Positions 51,869-60,785 of a stretch of DNA of 64,000 bases are shown here, piece by piece. The DNA is from Halobacillus sp. A5 (GTDB taxonomy: Bacteria; Bacillota; Bacilli; Bacillales; Halobacillaceae): contig NZ_JAIZEO010000006.1 of assembly GCF_024189315.1 (NCBI RefSeq), positions 124,001 through 188,000 of the forward strand. Reading direction: 5' to 3'. Positions within the stretch are counted from its first letter, which is position 1, and each line of letters opens with the position of its first letter. The notes under the pieces are model-generated. The model made no database searches. It saw only the letters and a list, made by a program, of their open reading frames with translations, and was not told the DNA's origin. Made by a program: the position numbers and the translations under genes.

Positions 51869-53326
51869 ATGGAATTAAAACAGCTATTAGATCAATTATT
51901 GTTCGACTGCCACCATCCTTTAACGAATATCCGCATTAACGGAATAACCGACGCTTCCACGGAAGTAGAACCGGGTTACATTTTTGTGGCAATTAAAGGA
52001 TATCAATCGGATGGGCACGACTATATTAAAGATGCCATTTCAAGAGGAGCTGCAGCGGTCATCGGAGAAAATGATGAACCGGGCATTTCCATTCCTTATA
52101 TTAAAGTAGTAAATAGTAAAAAAGCGCTGGGGATTGTATCTGCTGCTTTCTACCGGGACCCTTCCCAAAGAAAGCTGATGATAGGAATTACAGGTACGAA
52201 TGGAAAGACAACGACAAGCTATCTTGTCAAACATATATTAGAGGAGATAGGTTATTCATGTTCCCTCATAGGGACCATTCAAAACATTGTGAACGGGGAA
52301 AAGACGACAACGCAGAATACTACTCCGAACGCTTTGAAGATTAATCAATTATTATCTCAGAGTAACGATGACGTTGTAATCATGGAGGCCTCTTCTCAAG
52401 GACTGGCTGAGTTTCGCTTAGAAGGAATTTCATTTGATATTTGTCTGTTTACTAATCTCTCTCACGAACACTTGAATTATCATGGGACTCTTGATCAATA
52501 TTTTGAAGCTAAGAGCATGTTATTTTCTAAGTTAAAACCTCAGGGAACGGCTGTTATTAATGCCGATGACCATTACGGCGAGAAACTTTCTAATCGACTA
52601 AGAAACAAGGACCTCTCTGTTGTGACATTTGGTGAAAATCCGGATGCAGTCATTCAGATGACAGACTTTAAGTTATCCTATCCTTATTCGGTGCGGTTAA
52701 ATGAAGGAATTCAATCCTGTAATGTCACCTCTCCTATTCCGGGTTATCATAACCTGTTTAATGTGGCTATTGCTTACGCCTGTGCTAAAGTTCTTCATGC
52801 TTCTCCTAATGCCATTTGTGAAGCAATTGAACGTTTTCCAGGGGTGGAAGGCCGGTTTAATATGATTGATTTCCCTAATGGGGCGACCGTAGTCATTGAC
52901 CATGCTCATACTCCGGACGCCATAATCAACTGCTTACAGACTTCCTATGAGTCAAAATCAGGGAGCTTATATCATGTGTTTGGTTTTAAAGGGGATAAAG
53001 ATACAGAAAAACGAAAAGAAATGGTACGAATCAGCGCCGAGATGAGTGACTATTATATTCTGACATTGGATAACCTGAACAGTGTTCCTAAAGAACAAAT
53101 GATTCAAACCCTGTATGACTTACAAGACAATTACGGAAATGCCAAAGGTGAAATTGTTAACGATCGCACGCTGGCTATAGAAAAAGCGCTGTCTCTAAGT
53201 AAAGAAGGTGACTGGATTGTAATCTCAGGTAAAGGCCACCAGACTTACCAGCACGAATACCAGCACCCAGCCAGCTCTGATAAAGAAACCGTTCTGTTAT
53301 TGAAAGAGCGGGCACCTGAAAAATAA
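51869..53326 (+). CDS. MurE-like amino-acid ligase, divergent paralog 2
   Basis: 485 residues with three Mur ligase domains. The P-loop GTNGKTT (109-115), Lys215 (YFEAKSMLF) and FGFKGDKDTEKRKEM (close to FGCGGDRDxxKRPxM) are present. DNPR reads DNLN (401-404) and GKGHE reads GKGHQ (454-458), so two residues that hold diaminopimelate in MurE are changed. The ribosome site is poor (AAGG about 14 bases before the ATG). It is more like true MurE than paralog 1. A role in adding another amino acid such as ornithine, or in a non-murein peptide, is a guess. Confidence 0.87.
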   Translation: MELKQLLDQLLFDCHHPLTNIRINGITDASTEVEPGYIFVAIKGYQSDGHDYIKDAISRGAAAVIGENDEPGISIPYIKVVNSKKALGIVSAAFYRDPSQRKLMIGITGTNGKTTTSYLVKHILEEIGYSCSLIGTIQNIVNGEKTTTQNTTPNALKINQLLSQSNDDVVIMEASSQGLAEFRLEGISFDICLFTNLSHEHLNYHGTLDQYFEAKSMLFSKLKPQGTAVINADDHYGEKLSNRLRNKDLSVVTFGENPDAVIQMTDFKLSYPYSVRLNEGIQSCNVTSPIPGYHNLFNVAIAYACAKVLHASPNAICEAIERFPGVEGRFNMIDFPNGATVVIDHAHTPDAIINCLQTSYESKSGSLYHVFGFKGDKDTEKRKEMVRISAEMSDYYILTLDNLNSVPKEQMIQTLYDLQDNYGNAKGEIVNDRTLAIEKALSLSKEGDWIVISGKGHQTYQHEYQHPASSDKETVLLLKERAPEK

Positions 53327-53395
53327 TACGTTTGACCTTTTGAATTCGAGGGAATTATCTGGAATAAAACCAAACCCTTTCAGGAGGTCTTTTTC

Positions 53396-54061
53396 ATGTC
53401 TAAAAAAGTATTAATGGTCGTAACTAATCACGACAAAATAAACGAAGACACACCTACCGGCATCTGGCTGTCCGAATTTGGTGAAGCATATAATGAATTT
53501 AAACAACATGGTTATGAAGTAACTGTAGCAAGTCCGAGGGGCGGTCAATCGCCAATAGACCCTAACAGTGTCAGCGATGATGAGCCTGCGGAAATATTGG
53601 ATACGAAAGAGCATTTGGAGAACACCGTACCGCTCGAATCAATCTCCGCTGAAGCATTCGATGCCATTTTTCTGCCTGGCGGACATGGTACAATGTTTGA
53701 TTTCCCTGATAATCAGAAGCTTCAGCAGCTGCTCCGTGATTTTTATGAAGCCGATAAAGTCGTTGCAGCCGTTTGTCACGGACCTTCAGGGCTGGCGGGT
53801 GCCACCCTTACGAACGGAGAGCCGTTGGTTAAGGGTAAACGAGTTAACGCATTTACAGATTCAGAAGAAGTCGATACTACGCTTGATCAGCACATGCCCT
53901 TCTTACTAGAAAGCAGGCTGCGTGAATTAGGCGCTGAATTTCTTTCCGGTCCAAACTGGTCCGAGCATGTAGAAGTGGACGGCCGTTTAATCACCGGTCA
54001 AAATCCCCAGTCTACTCTGGCAGTGTCAAAAGAATCCATTAAACAATTAAACCAATCCTAA
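53396..54061 (+). CDS. DJ-1/PfpI (class I glutamine amidotransferase-like) protein, Hsp31 type
   Basis: 221 residues. The nucleophile Cys is in AAVCHGPSGL, the supporting Glu in WLSEFGEAYNEF, and the family lead-in is FLPGGHGTMFDF. Relatives act as glyoxalase III-like or deglycase-like stress proteins and chaperones; the exact activity is debated. AGGAGG precedes the ATG. It is a single gene with its own terminator. Confidence 0.92.
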   Translation: MSKKVLMVVTNHDKINEDTPTGIWLSEFGEAYNEFKQHGYEVTVASPRGGQSPIDPNSVSDDEPAEILDTKEHLENTVPLESISAEAFDAIFLPGGHGTMFDFPDNQKLQQLLRDFYEADKVVAAVCHGPSGLAGATLTNGEPLVKGKRVNAFTDSEEVDTTLDQHMPFLLESRLRELGAEFLSGPNWSEHVEVDGRLITGQNPQSTLAVSKESIKQLNQS

Positions 54062-54064
54062 AGT

Positions 54065-54097
54065 AAAACCGGTGCGATCGTCCGCACCGGTTTTTAT
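54065..54097 (+). terminator. terminator after the DJ-1/PfpI gene
   Basis: AAACCGGTGCG and CGCACCGGTTT form a strong stem followed by TTTTATTT. Confidence 0.9.
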
Positions 54098-54194
54098 TTA
54101 TTAGAAATCGAAATCGTTTAAAGGTCTTCAGCATTTTGGTAATATTATATTATGAAAATATCCTCTAACTAAAATGATAAGGAGCCGCCTTTTT

Positions 54195-55046
54195 ATGAAC
54201 ATGAGTGACTTAGAATACGAGTCTGTTGAACAAGCAGCGAACGAATTATTAGTACATATAAGTGAGTTTATAGGTGTGAATACAGTCTACATTGCAAAAA
54301 AAGAAGAAGATTATATGCAGGTAATGGATGCCTACAATAAAGGTGAGCAAATTGTTGATTCCGACTTACAAGTCGATTATGACTCCTCCTACTGCCAATA
54401 TGTTATTTCGTCCGACGATGCTCACTTTAAGACGTTTAACTTAAGCGAGGATGAGGCTACGAGTCACATGAAGCTGGCTGAGGAACTTGGTGCAAAAGCA
54501 TTCATGGGGGTTAAGCTTTACGATAAAGATAACCAGGAGTTTGGTACATTGTGCGTGCTGGATACGGAAGCGAAAGAATTCTCAAACCAGGAGATCTCAT
54601 TTCTACAATCTATTGGGAAGATGTTTAATTTCATCATCAACCTCGATCAAACTCAGCAGCAAGTTGACCTTTTGTCGACACCTATTGTTCCTGTTACTGA
54701 AGGAGTCGCTGTCCTTCCCATCGTAGGGTATATGAGTGAAGATCGTTCGTCCCAGCTCTTAGGCAATATTCTACGCCAGGTACAACAGAATGAATTAGAT
54801 TATTTTATTTTAGATTTATCAGGACTTGTCACATTTAACAACCTGTTTATTAACCATCTCATGAACATTATTGATTCCTTAGAATTAATGGGAGTGAAGG
54901 CTGTAATTACAGGCATACGGCCAGACATGGCTATGGCACAGGTGAAACAAGGCGCGAAGTTTAAAAATATAATTATAGCCTCTAGTCTAGAGCAGGCCCT
55001 GCAGCGAATTGGGTTTACGCTCATAAAAAATGAAGCACAGCGATAA
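54195..55046 (+). CDS. GAF-STAS protein (RsbR-like sensor)
   Basis: About 283 residues from ATG 54195 (MNMSDLEYES), ten bases after AAGGAG. An N-terminal GAF-type sensor domain (about 1-155) is followed by a C-terminal STAS domain (about 165-283): PIVGYMSEDRSSQLLGNIL, FILDLSGLVTFNN and GVKAVITGIRPDMA. In RsbR proteins the DIT and GIRPEIAQT threonines are phosphorylated; here the first is Ser (DLSG) and the second site lacks Thr. It may feed a stressosome-type signal. No kinase or phosphatase lies beside it. Confidence 0.88.
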   Translation: MNMSDLEYESVEQAANELLVHISEFIGVNTVYIAKKEEDYMQVMDAYNKGEQIVDSDLQVDYDSSYCQYVISSDDAHFKTFNLSEDEATSHMKLAEELGAKAFMGVKLYDKDNQEFGTLCVLDTEAKEFSNQEISFLQSIGKMFNFIINLDQTQQQVDLLSTPIVPVTEGVAVLPIVGYMSEDRSSQLLGNILRQVQQNELDYFILDLSGLVTFNNLFINHLMNIIDSLELMGVKAVITGIRPDMAMAQVKQGAKFKNIIIASSLEQALQRIGFTLIKNEAQR

Positions 55047-55066
55047 GCCATGCTTCATTTTTTCTT
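55025..55066. terminator. shared hairpin terminator overlapping two convergent gene ends
   Basis: AATGAAGCA and TGCTTCATT form a stem across the GAF-STAS stop, followed by TTTTTCTTT. The far arm overlaps the stop of the oxidoreductase gene on the other strand. Confidence 0.7.
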
Positions 55067-56179
55067 TGCTAAAGCCAGTTCAATCCGGTAATGCTCCGGC
55101 TCGAGTTCCGTCGCCTCCCCTAATACCATCCGGGCTAATTCCGCTCCAATGAACGGGCCGGAAGTCAATCCTGAGGCTCCAAGTCCATTTGCTAAATACA
55201 AACTTTCATAATTCCGCAGCGGTCCATAAACCGGCAGAGAATTAGGCGTAAATGGACGGAAGCCGACTCTTGTTTCCTTGAAAGTAGCTTTCGCAAGGCC
55301 GGGAGCTACTCCTAAAACTTTATGAAAAATCTCATGCAGACCTCCAGCGGTTATTCTAGAATCAAATTTTTCTTTCGTTTCATGTGTCGCCCCAACAACA
55401 ACCCGGCCCTGATCGAATGACAACAGATATTTATTAGTCGGCGGCATGACGACAGGCCAGTGTGCAGTCTCTATATCGGGAAGTTCGAGGTGAACAATTT
55501 GAGCTTTTTGCGGATGAACAAGAAACTCTTCCCCAAGCGGAAGTACAAGCTCTTTCGCCCAGGCACCAGCGGTAACGATTACTTTCTCTCCATATAATGT
55601 TCCGTCAGCTGTATTCACTCCTACTACACGCGAATTCTCTACTTTCAGTTCAGCATCTCCTTGAACAAACTCAACCCCTCTTTTTTTAGAAGCGCTTATT
55701 AGAGCGTCCCGCAAGGCTCTTCCGTCCACCTTGGCCGCTCCACTTATAAAAATCGAGCTGTAGCTTTCATCTAACGGCGGAAACATTTCTTTTGTTTCCT
55801 CAGGTGACAGCTTTTGAATTTCGCCCATTTCTGGAGCTGCTTCTCTACGTTCAAGAGCCCGTTCCATCATTTCATTTATTTTTTCTTCTTCAGTATGAAG
55901 ACGTAGAGCGCCAACCCTTTGATAACCAGTTTCTATCTCGCCATCTGCTTCCAGTTCTTTGATTAATGAAGGATAGTATCGTGCTCCACCTTTAGCTAAT
56001 TTATACCACGCTTTATTCTTGCGCTGGGAGAGCCACGGACAAATGATCCCTGCCGCGGCATCAGTGGCCTGGCCGGTATCTTTGCGGTCGACTACTGTAA
56101 CTTCAGCACCTGCTTTAGCTAAATAATAAGCAGTGGAAGCCCCGAGAATGCCTGCTCCTACTACAATATATGATTTCAA
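55055..56179 (-). CDS. FAD-dependent amine/D-amino-acid oxidase-like protein (DAO family)
   Basis: 374 residues. The FAD fold is VVGAGILGASTAYYLAKAGA; GQATDAAAGIICPWLSQ is the glycine oxidase / DadA-like second motif; the C-terminal FAD contact is LYLANGLGASGLTSGP. It would oxidise a secondary or D-amino acid. Substrate unknown; not near thi genes, so a ThiO role is not supported by context. It is a single gene. Confidence 0.88.
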   Translation of the reverse strand: MKSYIVVGAGILGASTAYYLAKAGAEVTVVDRKDTGQATDAAAGIICPWLSQRKNKAWYKLAKGGARYYPSLIKELEADGEIETGYQRVGALRLHTEEEKINEMMERALERREAAPEMGEIQKLSPEETKEMFPPLDESYSSIFISGAAKVDGRALRDALISASKKRGVEFVQGDAELKVENSRVVGVNTADGTLYGEKVIVTAGAWAKELVLPLGEEFLVHPQKAQIVHLELPDIETAHWPVVMPPTNKYLLSFDQGRVVVGATHETKEKFDSRITAGGLHEIFHKVLGVAPGLAKATFKETRVGFRPFTPNSLPVYGPLRNYESLYLANGLGASGLTSGPFIGAELARMVLGEATELEPEHYRIELALAKKK

Positions 56180-56327
56180 TCCAGAACACCTTTTCTATTT
56201 TGAATTTTAGTTCCGCATTCATTTTACAAGAAATAAGGAGTTTTTTCTATCTGGGGGAGGATTTGCGGATAGACTTACAGGAAAAAATTATAGAAGGAAT
56301 TCAATGCCGGCAGCCCTGCATACAATA

Positions 56328-56358
56328 AGCACTGTAGTTCAAGAACCTACAGTGCTGC
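56328..56358 (-). terminator. terminator after the sortase gene
   Basis: AGCACTGTAG (56328-56337) and CTACAGTGCT (56347-56356) form a perfect ten-base stem right after the srtD stop; on the minus strand it is followed by TATTGT. Confidence 0.75.
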
Positions 56359-56958
56359 TTACTCTGCTTTTACTAAATCTGCTTCTACAATATAACGGTA
56401 AGGTGCATCACCCACAAACTGAAAGGGGTAACAGGTTGAAATGGTCAGGCCAGCCTGATCCTTCTCTACTACAACACTTTTGTCATCCTCTTCCACAATG
56501 AAAAGCTCTCGGATTTGATAAGCATATTCTTTACCTTCGTAATCCACATAAATAAGATCGCCAATTTTTAAGTCTCCCATTTCAGTAAAAACCGTATCAC
56601 GGTGGCCGGACAGAAGAGTGTGTCCGTTCTCTTCCGGTGTGACGGTCCATTCACTCTCATGCATTCCCACTCCCTGAGTTAATGTCTCTTCGTCTGTTCC
56701 CCAGTATACGGGATACTTCTGCTCAATGGATGGTATTTTCAACTCAGCCATTTCCTCTCCTTTTTCAAAATTATTCTCGACGTCTTCGTTTGGAAGACTC
56801 TCTGAATCGAGGACTTTATCATCATATTCCAGGTAATCATTAAGCTCACTTGCACTCATAGACTGGATAACCTGACGCTGTTCCCACCATTCATACCCAA
56901 AATATGCGACAATTGATAAACCGGCAGCAATCAGGATAATGCCTATTTTTTTCCTCAT
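56359..56958 (-). CDS. srtD: class D sortase
   Basis: 199 residues with one N-terminal membrane anchor (about 4-22). The catalytic triad is His119 (LLSGHRDTVF), Cys176 (TISTCYPF) and Arg188 (APYRYIV). Spacing and size fit class D (B. subtilis YhcS-like). It should cleave LPxTA-type signals and join the protein to the cell wall. The next upstream gene encodes a fitting LPDTA protein, 72 bases away with a hairpin between, so the pair is a dedicated enzyme-substrate unit. TGGAGG precedes the ATG. Confidence 0.93.
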   Translation of the reverse strand: MRKKIGIILIAAGLSIVAYFGYEWWEQRQVIQSMSASELNDYLEYDDKVLDSESLPNEDVENNFEKGEEMAELKIPSIEQKYPVYWGTDEETLTQGVGMHESEWTVTPEENGHTLLSGHRDTVFTEMGDLKIGDLIYVDYEGKEYAYQIRELFIVEEDDKSVVVEKDQAGLTISTCYPFQFVGDAPYRYIVEADLVKAE

Positions 56959-56980
56959 AACCAGACCTCCATAGAAATGA

Positions 56981-57005
56981 AGGCAGGCGGATTTAAAGCC
57001 TGCCT
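56981..57005 (-). terminator. intercistronic hairpin between the LPDTA protein and srtD genes
   Basis: AGGCAGGC (56981-56988) and GCCTGCCT (56998-57005) form a perfect eight-base stem without a T-run. It probably limits read-through or protects the first gene's mRNA, so more substrate than sortase is made. Confidence 0.6.
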
Positions 57006-57030
57006 CCTTTAGGGATGGGGAATTAAATGA

Positions 57031-57495
57031 TTAGTTAACTGAATTCTTACGAAGGAACAGCACGCCGGCACCTGCAAATAAAGCTCCCATGACTATCATA
57101 AGCGGGTTGTTGGTAGCTGTATCCGGCAGTTCCCCTCCTTCTTCCTCAGAAGACCCGCTATCACCTCCATCTGAAGCAGCGGATTCATCAGAATCCTCTT
57201 CATCAGCTTCTTCTGAAGTTGAGTCATCATCTTCAGTTGACTCTTCCCCATCACCTCCGTCGTAAACCCCATCTGTTAAGTTTTCACAGGGCTGTCCGTC
57301 ACTGTCGCGGTCGAGATCATCAGGATCATTGTTCTCGGAATAATCGTGGTCATTCCAGAACTCCATTACTTCTTCGCCTGTTTCAAAATCATCACAATTC
57401 ATATCCCCATTGTGGTCCGCAAAGACCGGGCCGGAACCTAGAAAGATGCCAGCCAGGAAACCTAGACTGCATAAAACCATCAACAGCTTTTTCAT
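57031..57495 (-). CDS. LPDTA-anchored surface protein with excalibur calcium-binding domain
   Basis: 154 residues. Signal peptide about 1-26 (ends PVFA). The domain at about 30-72 has MNCDDFETGEEVMEFW and DRDSDGQPCE (62-71), the DxDxDGxxCE excalibur signature for Ca2+ with two Cys. A long acidic Ser/Asp/Glu stalk (about 78-121) leads to the sorting signal LPDTA (123-127), a hydrophobic segment and the positive tail LRKNSVN. It is the presumed substrate of the neighbouring class D sortase. Confidence 0.9.
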   Translation of the reverse strand: MKKLLMVLCSLGFLAGIFLGSGPVFADHNGDMNCDDFETGEEVMEFWNDHDYSENNDPDDLDRDSDGQPCENLTDGVYDGGDGEESTEDDDSTSEEADEEDSDESAASDGGDSGSSEEEGGELPDTATNNPLMIVMGALFAGAGVLFLRKNSVN

Positions 57496-57605
57496 TGAAA
57501 AATACCCCTTTTAATGAAATTTTTCCCAACACCCCTATATAACGTCATAATACAGCAATATAGTTAGTAAGTATACACAAAAACAGAATTTTCTGATATT
57601 TATAC

Positions 57606-57645
57606 AACAAAAAAACATGAGTTCTTTGAAAGAACCCATGTTTTA
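57606..57645 (-). terminator. terminator of the ars-trxB operon
   Basis: AAACATGAGTTCTTT (57613-57627) pairs with AAAGAACCCATGTTT (57629-57643), one wobble; on the minus strand the stem is followed by seven or more T. Confidence 0.85.
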
Positions 57646-57649
57646 AACT

Positions 57650-58603
57650 TTAGGAAAGGGTTTGACTCCAATCAATAACGGCTTCCCCTTCTAAGAACCG
57701 CTCCGTGTCCATCGCTGCCATACATCCTGTCCCTGCAGCTGTAATCGCCTGGCGATACTTCTGATCCTGTACGTCCCCACATGCGAAGACGCCTGGAATG
57801 TTTGTGTTCGTTGTTCCGGGTTCAACGAGCAGGTAACCTTTCTCGTCCATGTCCAGCTTTCCTTTAAGGAATTCTGTATTTGGATTATGACCGATGGCAA
57901 CGAAAATCCCATCCGCGTCAATGAGCTCTTCTTCCTCGGAATCAGAATCCTTCACTTTAAGTCCTGTAATCTTCATTCCGTCTGAAATCATTTCAACAGG
58001 CTTCTTATTAAGCGCCCAGGTTATTTTATCATTCGCTTGAGCACGATCCTGCATTATTTTAGAAGCGCGCAGCTCGTGACGGCGGTGCACCACTTGTACT
58101 TCATCAGCGAATTTAGTTAAGAAGTTGGCTTCTTCCATAGCAGAGTCTCCCCCGCCTATAATCAATACTTTTTTGCCGCGGAAGAAGAAACCGTCACACG
58201 TAGCACATGTACTGACGCCTTTGCCGATATTATCCTTCTCTCCTGGAATATCGAGAAGTTTAGCTGAAGCTCCAGTAGAAATAATAAGTGACTGAGTCTT
58301 TAATTCGCCAAGACCGTTCACATTTAATGTAAAAGGACGCTGATCAACATTTACATCTGTCACCCAGCCTCTTTTAAAGGTAGCTCCAAAACGTTCGGCC
58401 TGTTTTTTCATGTTATCCATTAGTTCCGGTCCCATAATTCCATCGGGAAAGCCTGGGAAGTTCTCTACTTCTGTCGTTAAGGTAAGCTGACCTCCGGGTT
58501 CCGGTCCTTCAATAACGAGCGGCTCCATATTCGCACGCGCCAAGTAAACAGCCGCAGTTAATCCAGCGGGACCTGTTCCTAAAATGATTGCTTGATGTGG
58601 CAT
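57650..58603 (-). CDS. trxB: thioredoxin reductase
   Basis: About 317 residues from ATG 58601-58603 (MPHQAIILGTGPAGLTAAVY), with AAGGAGG upstream. The redox pair is CATC (GVSTCATCDGFF); the NADPH fold has VLIIGGGDSAMEEA and HRRHELRAS; the FAD end is GVFACGDVQDQKYRQAITAA. It is the last gene of the ars operon, beyond arsA. Thioredoxin-linked ArsC needs reduced thioredoxin, so its place here makes sense. A main trxB elsewhere in the genome is likely. Confidence 0.93.
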   Translation of the reverse strand: MPHQAIILGTGPAGLTAAVYLARANMEPLVIEGPEPGGQLTLTTEVENFPGFPDGIMGPELMDNMKKQAERFGATFKRGWVTDVNVDQRPFTLNVNGLGELKTQSLIISTGASAKLLDIPGEKDNIGKGVSTCATCDGFFFRGKKVLIIGGGDSAMEEANFLTKFADEVQVVHRRHELRASKIMQDRAQANDKITWALNKKPVEMISDGMKITGLKVKDSDSEEEELIDADGIFVAIGHNPNTEFLKGKLDMDEKGYLLVEPGTTNTNIPGVFACGDVQDQKYRQAITAAGTGCMAAMDTERFLEGEAVIDWSQTLS

Positions 58604-58619
58604 CAATAATTCCTCCTTT

Positions 58620-60365
58620 TTACAAACCTGAAGAGTTAGATGGTGTGCTCCAGGGCAGTACAGCAACTTGATATCTCTCTTCCATTATTCGTCTGATCCA
58701 TTTACTTTCTTCTTGAGCCTTCGCCTGTAATAAAGGATCTGCTGTTGGAGAGGCAAGGAAAGATTGATTCATAACCCACCAGCCCGGATGCAGTTCAGCT
58801 CTCCGCAAATCCTCTTCCAGCCGCTCTGCTTCATATACAGGTGTAGCTTCAGGGAGAGTAACAATACATATTCTTGTATACGTCTCATCCTGAAGGGTCG
58901 GCAGCAGCTTCCTTACTGAATCAGGTACATTTCCTGTCGTTCGTTCCAATTCCTTATGATAAGACTGTGCAGCATCTAATAATAATAAAGTATGCCCTGT
59001 TGGAGCAGTATCAATCACGATATAATCTTCGTCGGAGTAATCAACAATATCAGCGAAAGCGCGAAAGACAGCAATTTCCTCTGTGCAAGGTGAATCTAAA
59101 TCCTCTTTTAGAAAATTCAACTCTTCCTCATTTAACGTATTACCCGTTTCAGCAAGTACTTTATCCTTATACTTTTCCGTCTCCGCTTGAGGGTCGATAC
59201 GGCTGATGGTCAGTTGTTCCTCATCATAGTCAGTGAATAATCGGCTGAGGTGGTCAGCTGGGTCTGTAGTGGTTAAATGAACCCTGTACCCTTTTTGAAC
59301 TAATCCTTTGGCAATCGAAGCAGCCGTTGTCGTTTTACCGACTCCTCCTTTACCCATAGTAAAAATCAGACCTTTATTCATCCTTGCAAAATCATCGACC
59401 ATCTCCTGTAATCCCTGGGCCTCTTCAATATCAAATGCCTGCTCATCTTTTGTGCTTGATATTACATTCCCCTGCATCCACTCACGTAATGAATCCACAC
59501 CTGTTAAGGATAACGGGGCAAAAGGAAGCTCATATGTTTTTAAGGCTTTCAAATGAGACGACAGCTGCTTCAGAGCTCGCTGCTGGGTATTGCGAAAGCT
59601 CATAGAAACCTCGTCCCCTTTGACCACAGGCTGTGAGATTAATCCGTTTATTATTAAATGCTGGTTATATATACCAATCTCTCCCAGCTCCCTGGACGAG
59701 CGGTCTGCTTCATACAAGGCCGTATCATCCGGACGACTGACAAGAAAGAGAATTGTTTTCTCTTCGCTGGTTAAGCTGCGGATGGCCTGATCATAGATCT
59801 GCTTCTTACCAGCTAAAGAAGACATCGGTCCGAGACAGGAAGCTCCGTTCGGATGATCTTCCATAAACCCTGACCAAGCCTGCGGAAGCTGCAGCAAACG
59901 TAGAGTGTGGCCTGTAGGAGCCGTGTCAAATACGATATGGTCGAATTCTTCATGCAGCTGCTCGTCACTTAAAAATGTAGTGAACAAGTCAAAAGCCGCA
60001 ATCTCAGTTGTACACGCACCTGACATTTGCTCTTCCATTGAAGCAATGACGCTGTCAGGAAGCTTTCCTCTATAGGGAGCGATTGATTTCTCTCGATGGT
60101 CTCCCGCCGCTTCTTCCGGGTCAAGATTGGCTGCTGCCAGACCCGGAACCCCCTTGAGGAACCGTCGCTCATTGGTGAGTTTCTCCCCAAAAACATCTTG
60201 TAAATTAGAGGCTGGATCCGTACTAATAAGCAGCACCTTTCTGCCTTGATCGGCTAAAGAAACAGCCGTGGCACAAGCAGTGGAGGTTTTACCCACCCCG
60301 CCTTTCCCTGTAAAGAAGAGAAACCGGGGGTATGTTTGCTTCGTAGGGTCGAACACTTCATACAT
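58620..60365 (-). CDS. arsA: arsenical pump-driving ATPase ArsA
   Basis: 581 residues made of two homologous ATPase halves with P-loops GKGGVGKT at 20-27 and 338-345, and the signature FDTAPTGHTLRLLQLP with its second-half partner. Cys118 (GACTTEIA), Cys177 (GASCLGP) and a Cys in SPCTEEIA fit the three As(III)-binding thiols. It powers ArsB and is loaded by ArsD. AAGGAG lies before the ATG. Confidence 0.95.
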   Translation of the reverse strand: MYEVFDPTKQTYPRFLFFTGKGGVGKTSTACATAVSLADQGRKVLLISTDPASNLQDVFGEKLTNERRFLKGVPGLAAANLDPEEAAGDHREKSIAPYRGKLPDSVIASMEEQMSGACTTEIAAFDLFTTFLSDEQLHEEFDHIVFDTAPTGHTLRLLQLPQAWSGFMEDHPNGASCLGPMSSLAGKKQIYDQAIRSLTSEEKTILFLVSRPDDTALYEADRSSRELGEIGIYNQHLIINGLISQPVVKGDEVSMSFRNTQQRALKQLSSHLKALKTYELPFAPLSLTGVDSLREWMQGNVISSTKDEQAFDIEEAQGLQEMVDDFARMNKGLIFTMGKGGVGKTTTAASIAKGLVQKGYRVHLTTTDPADHLSRLFTDYDEEQLTISRIDPQAETEKYKDKVLAETGNTLNEEELNFLKEDLDSPCTEEIAVFRAFADIVDYSDEDYIVIDTAPTGHTLLLLDAAQSYHKELERTTGNVPDSVRKLLPTLQDETYTRICIVTLPEATPVYEAERLEEDLRRAELHPGWWVMNQSFLASPTADPLLQAKAQEESKWIRRIMEERYQVAVLPWSTPSNSSGL

Positions 60366-60376
60366 AGGAATGCTCC

Positions 60377-60730
60377 TTATTCGAGAATCGTAAATAGAGA
60401 TTTAGGTTGAGCTGAGAATTTAGCTTTTTCAATTCCTGACCACGTGGAGAACTCCTCTGCCGTTGGATATTCCCCTGCTTTTACTATTTTCCCGTCAATC
60501 ATCACTAATGGAAGAGCCTGATCTCCCCGTTCATCAAGTTGTTTTCGAACTACCGGATTTTCTACGAACTGCTGCGGCTCTGTTGAAAGATTGTAGCGTA
60601 CAGCTTCGATCCCCTCTTTTTCCAAAACCCCGAGGTTATAGGCGACCTTCGTCAGTTCAGGGTCTACGCTTGGTCCGCAGACACCTGTGGAGCAGCACAT
60701 TGCTGGATCAAAGATTTCAATTTTCTTCAT
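60377..60730 (-). CDS. arsD: arsenite metallochaperone ArsD
   Basis: 117 residues. Cys12, Cys13 and Cys18 (DPAMCCSTGVCGPSVD) form the conserved As(III) site; the thioredoxin-like fold continues with GDQALPLVMIDGKIV. The C-terminal vicinal Cys pairs of the E. coli plasmid protein are absent, as in many Bacillota. It passes arsenite to ArsA, encoded 11 bases downstream. Confidence 0.94.
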   Translation of the reverse strand: MKKIEIFDPAMCCSTGVCGPSVDPELTKVAYNLGVLEKEGIEAVRYNLSTEPQQFVENPVVRKQLDERGDQALPLVMIDGKIVKAGEYPTAEEFSTWSGIEKAKFSAQPKSLFTILE

Positions 60731-60785
60731 ATCTAAAAACTCTCCTTTTTTAAGAAAAGCCGAGAGAGTCTCCCGGCTTTATGAT

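Noticed and set aside
58874-59206. 110-codon + strand frame inside arsA
   Set aside because: Antisense shadow; arsA is intact with both P-loops.
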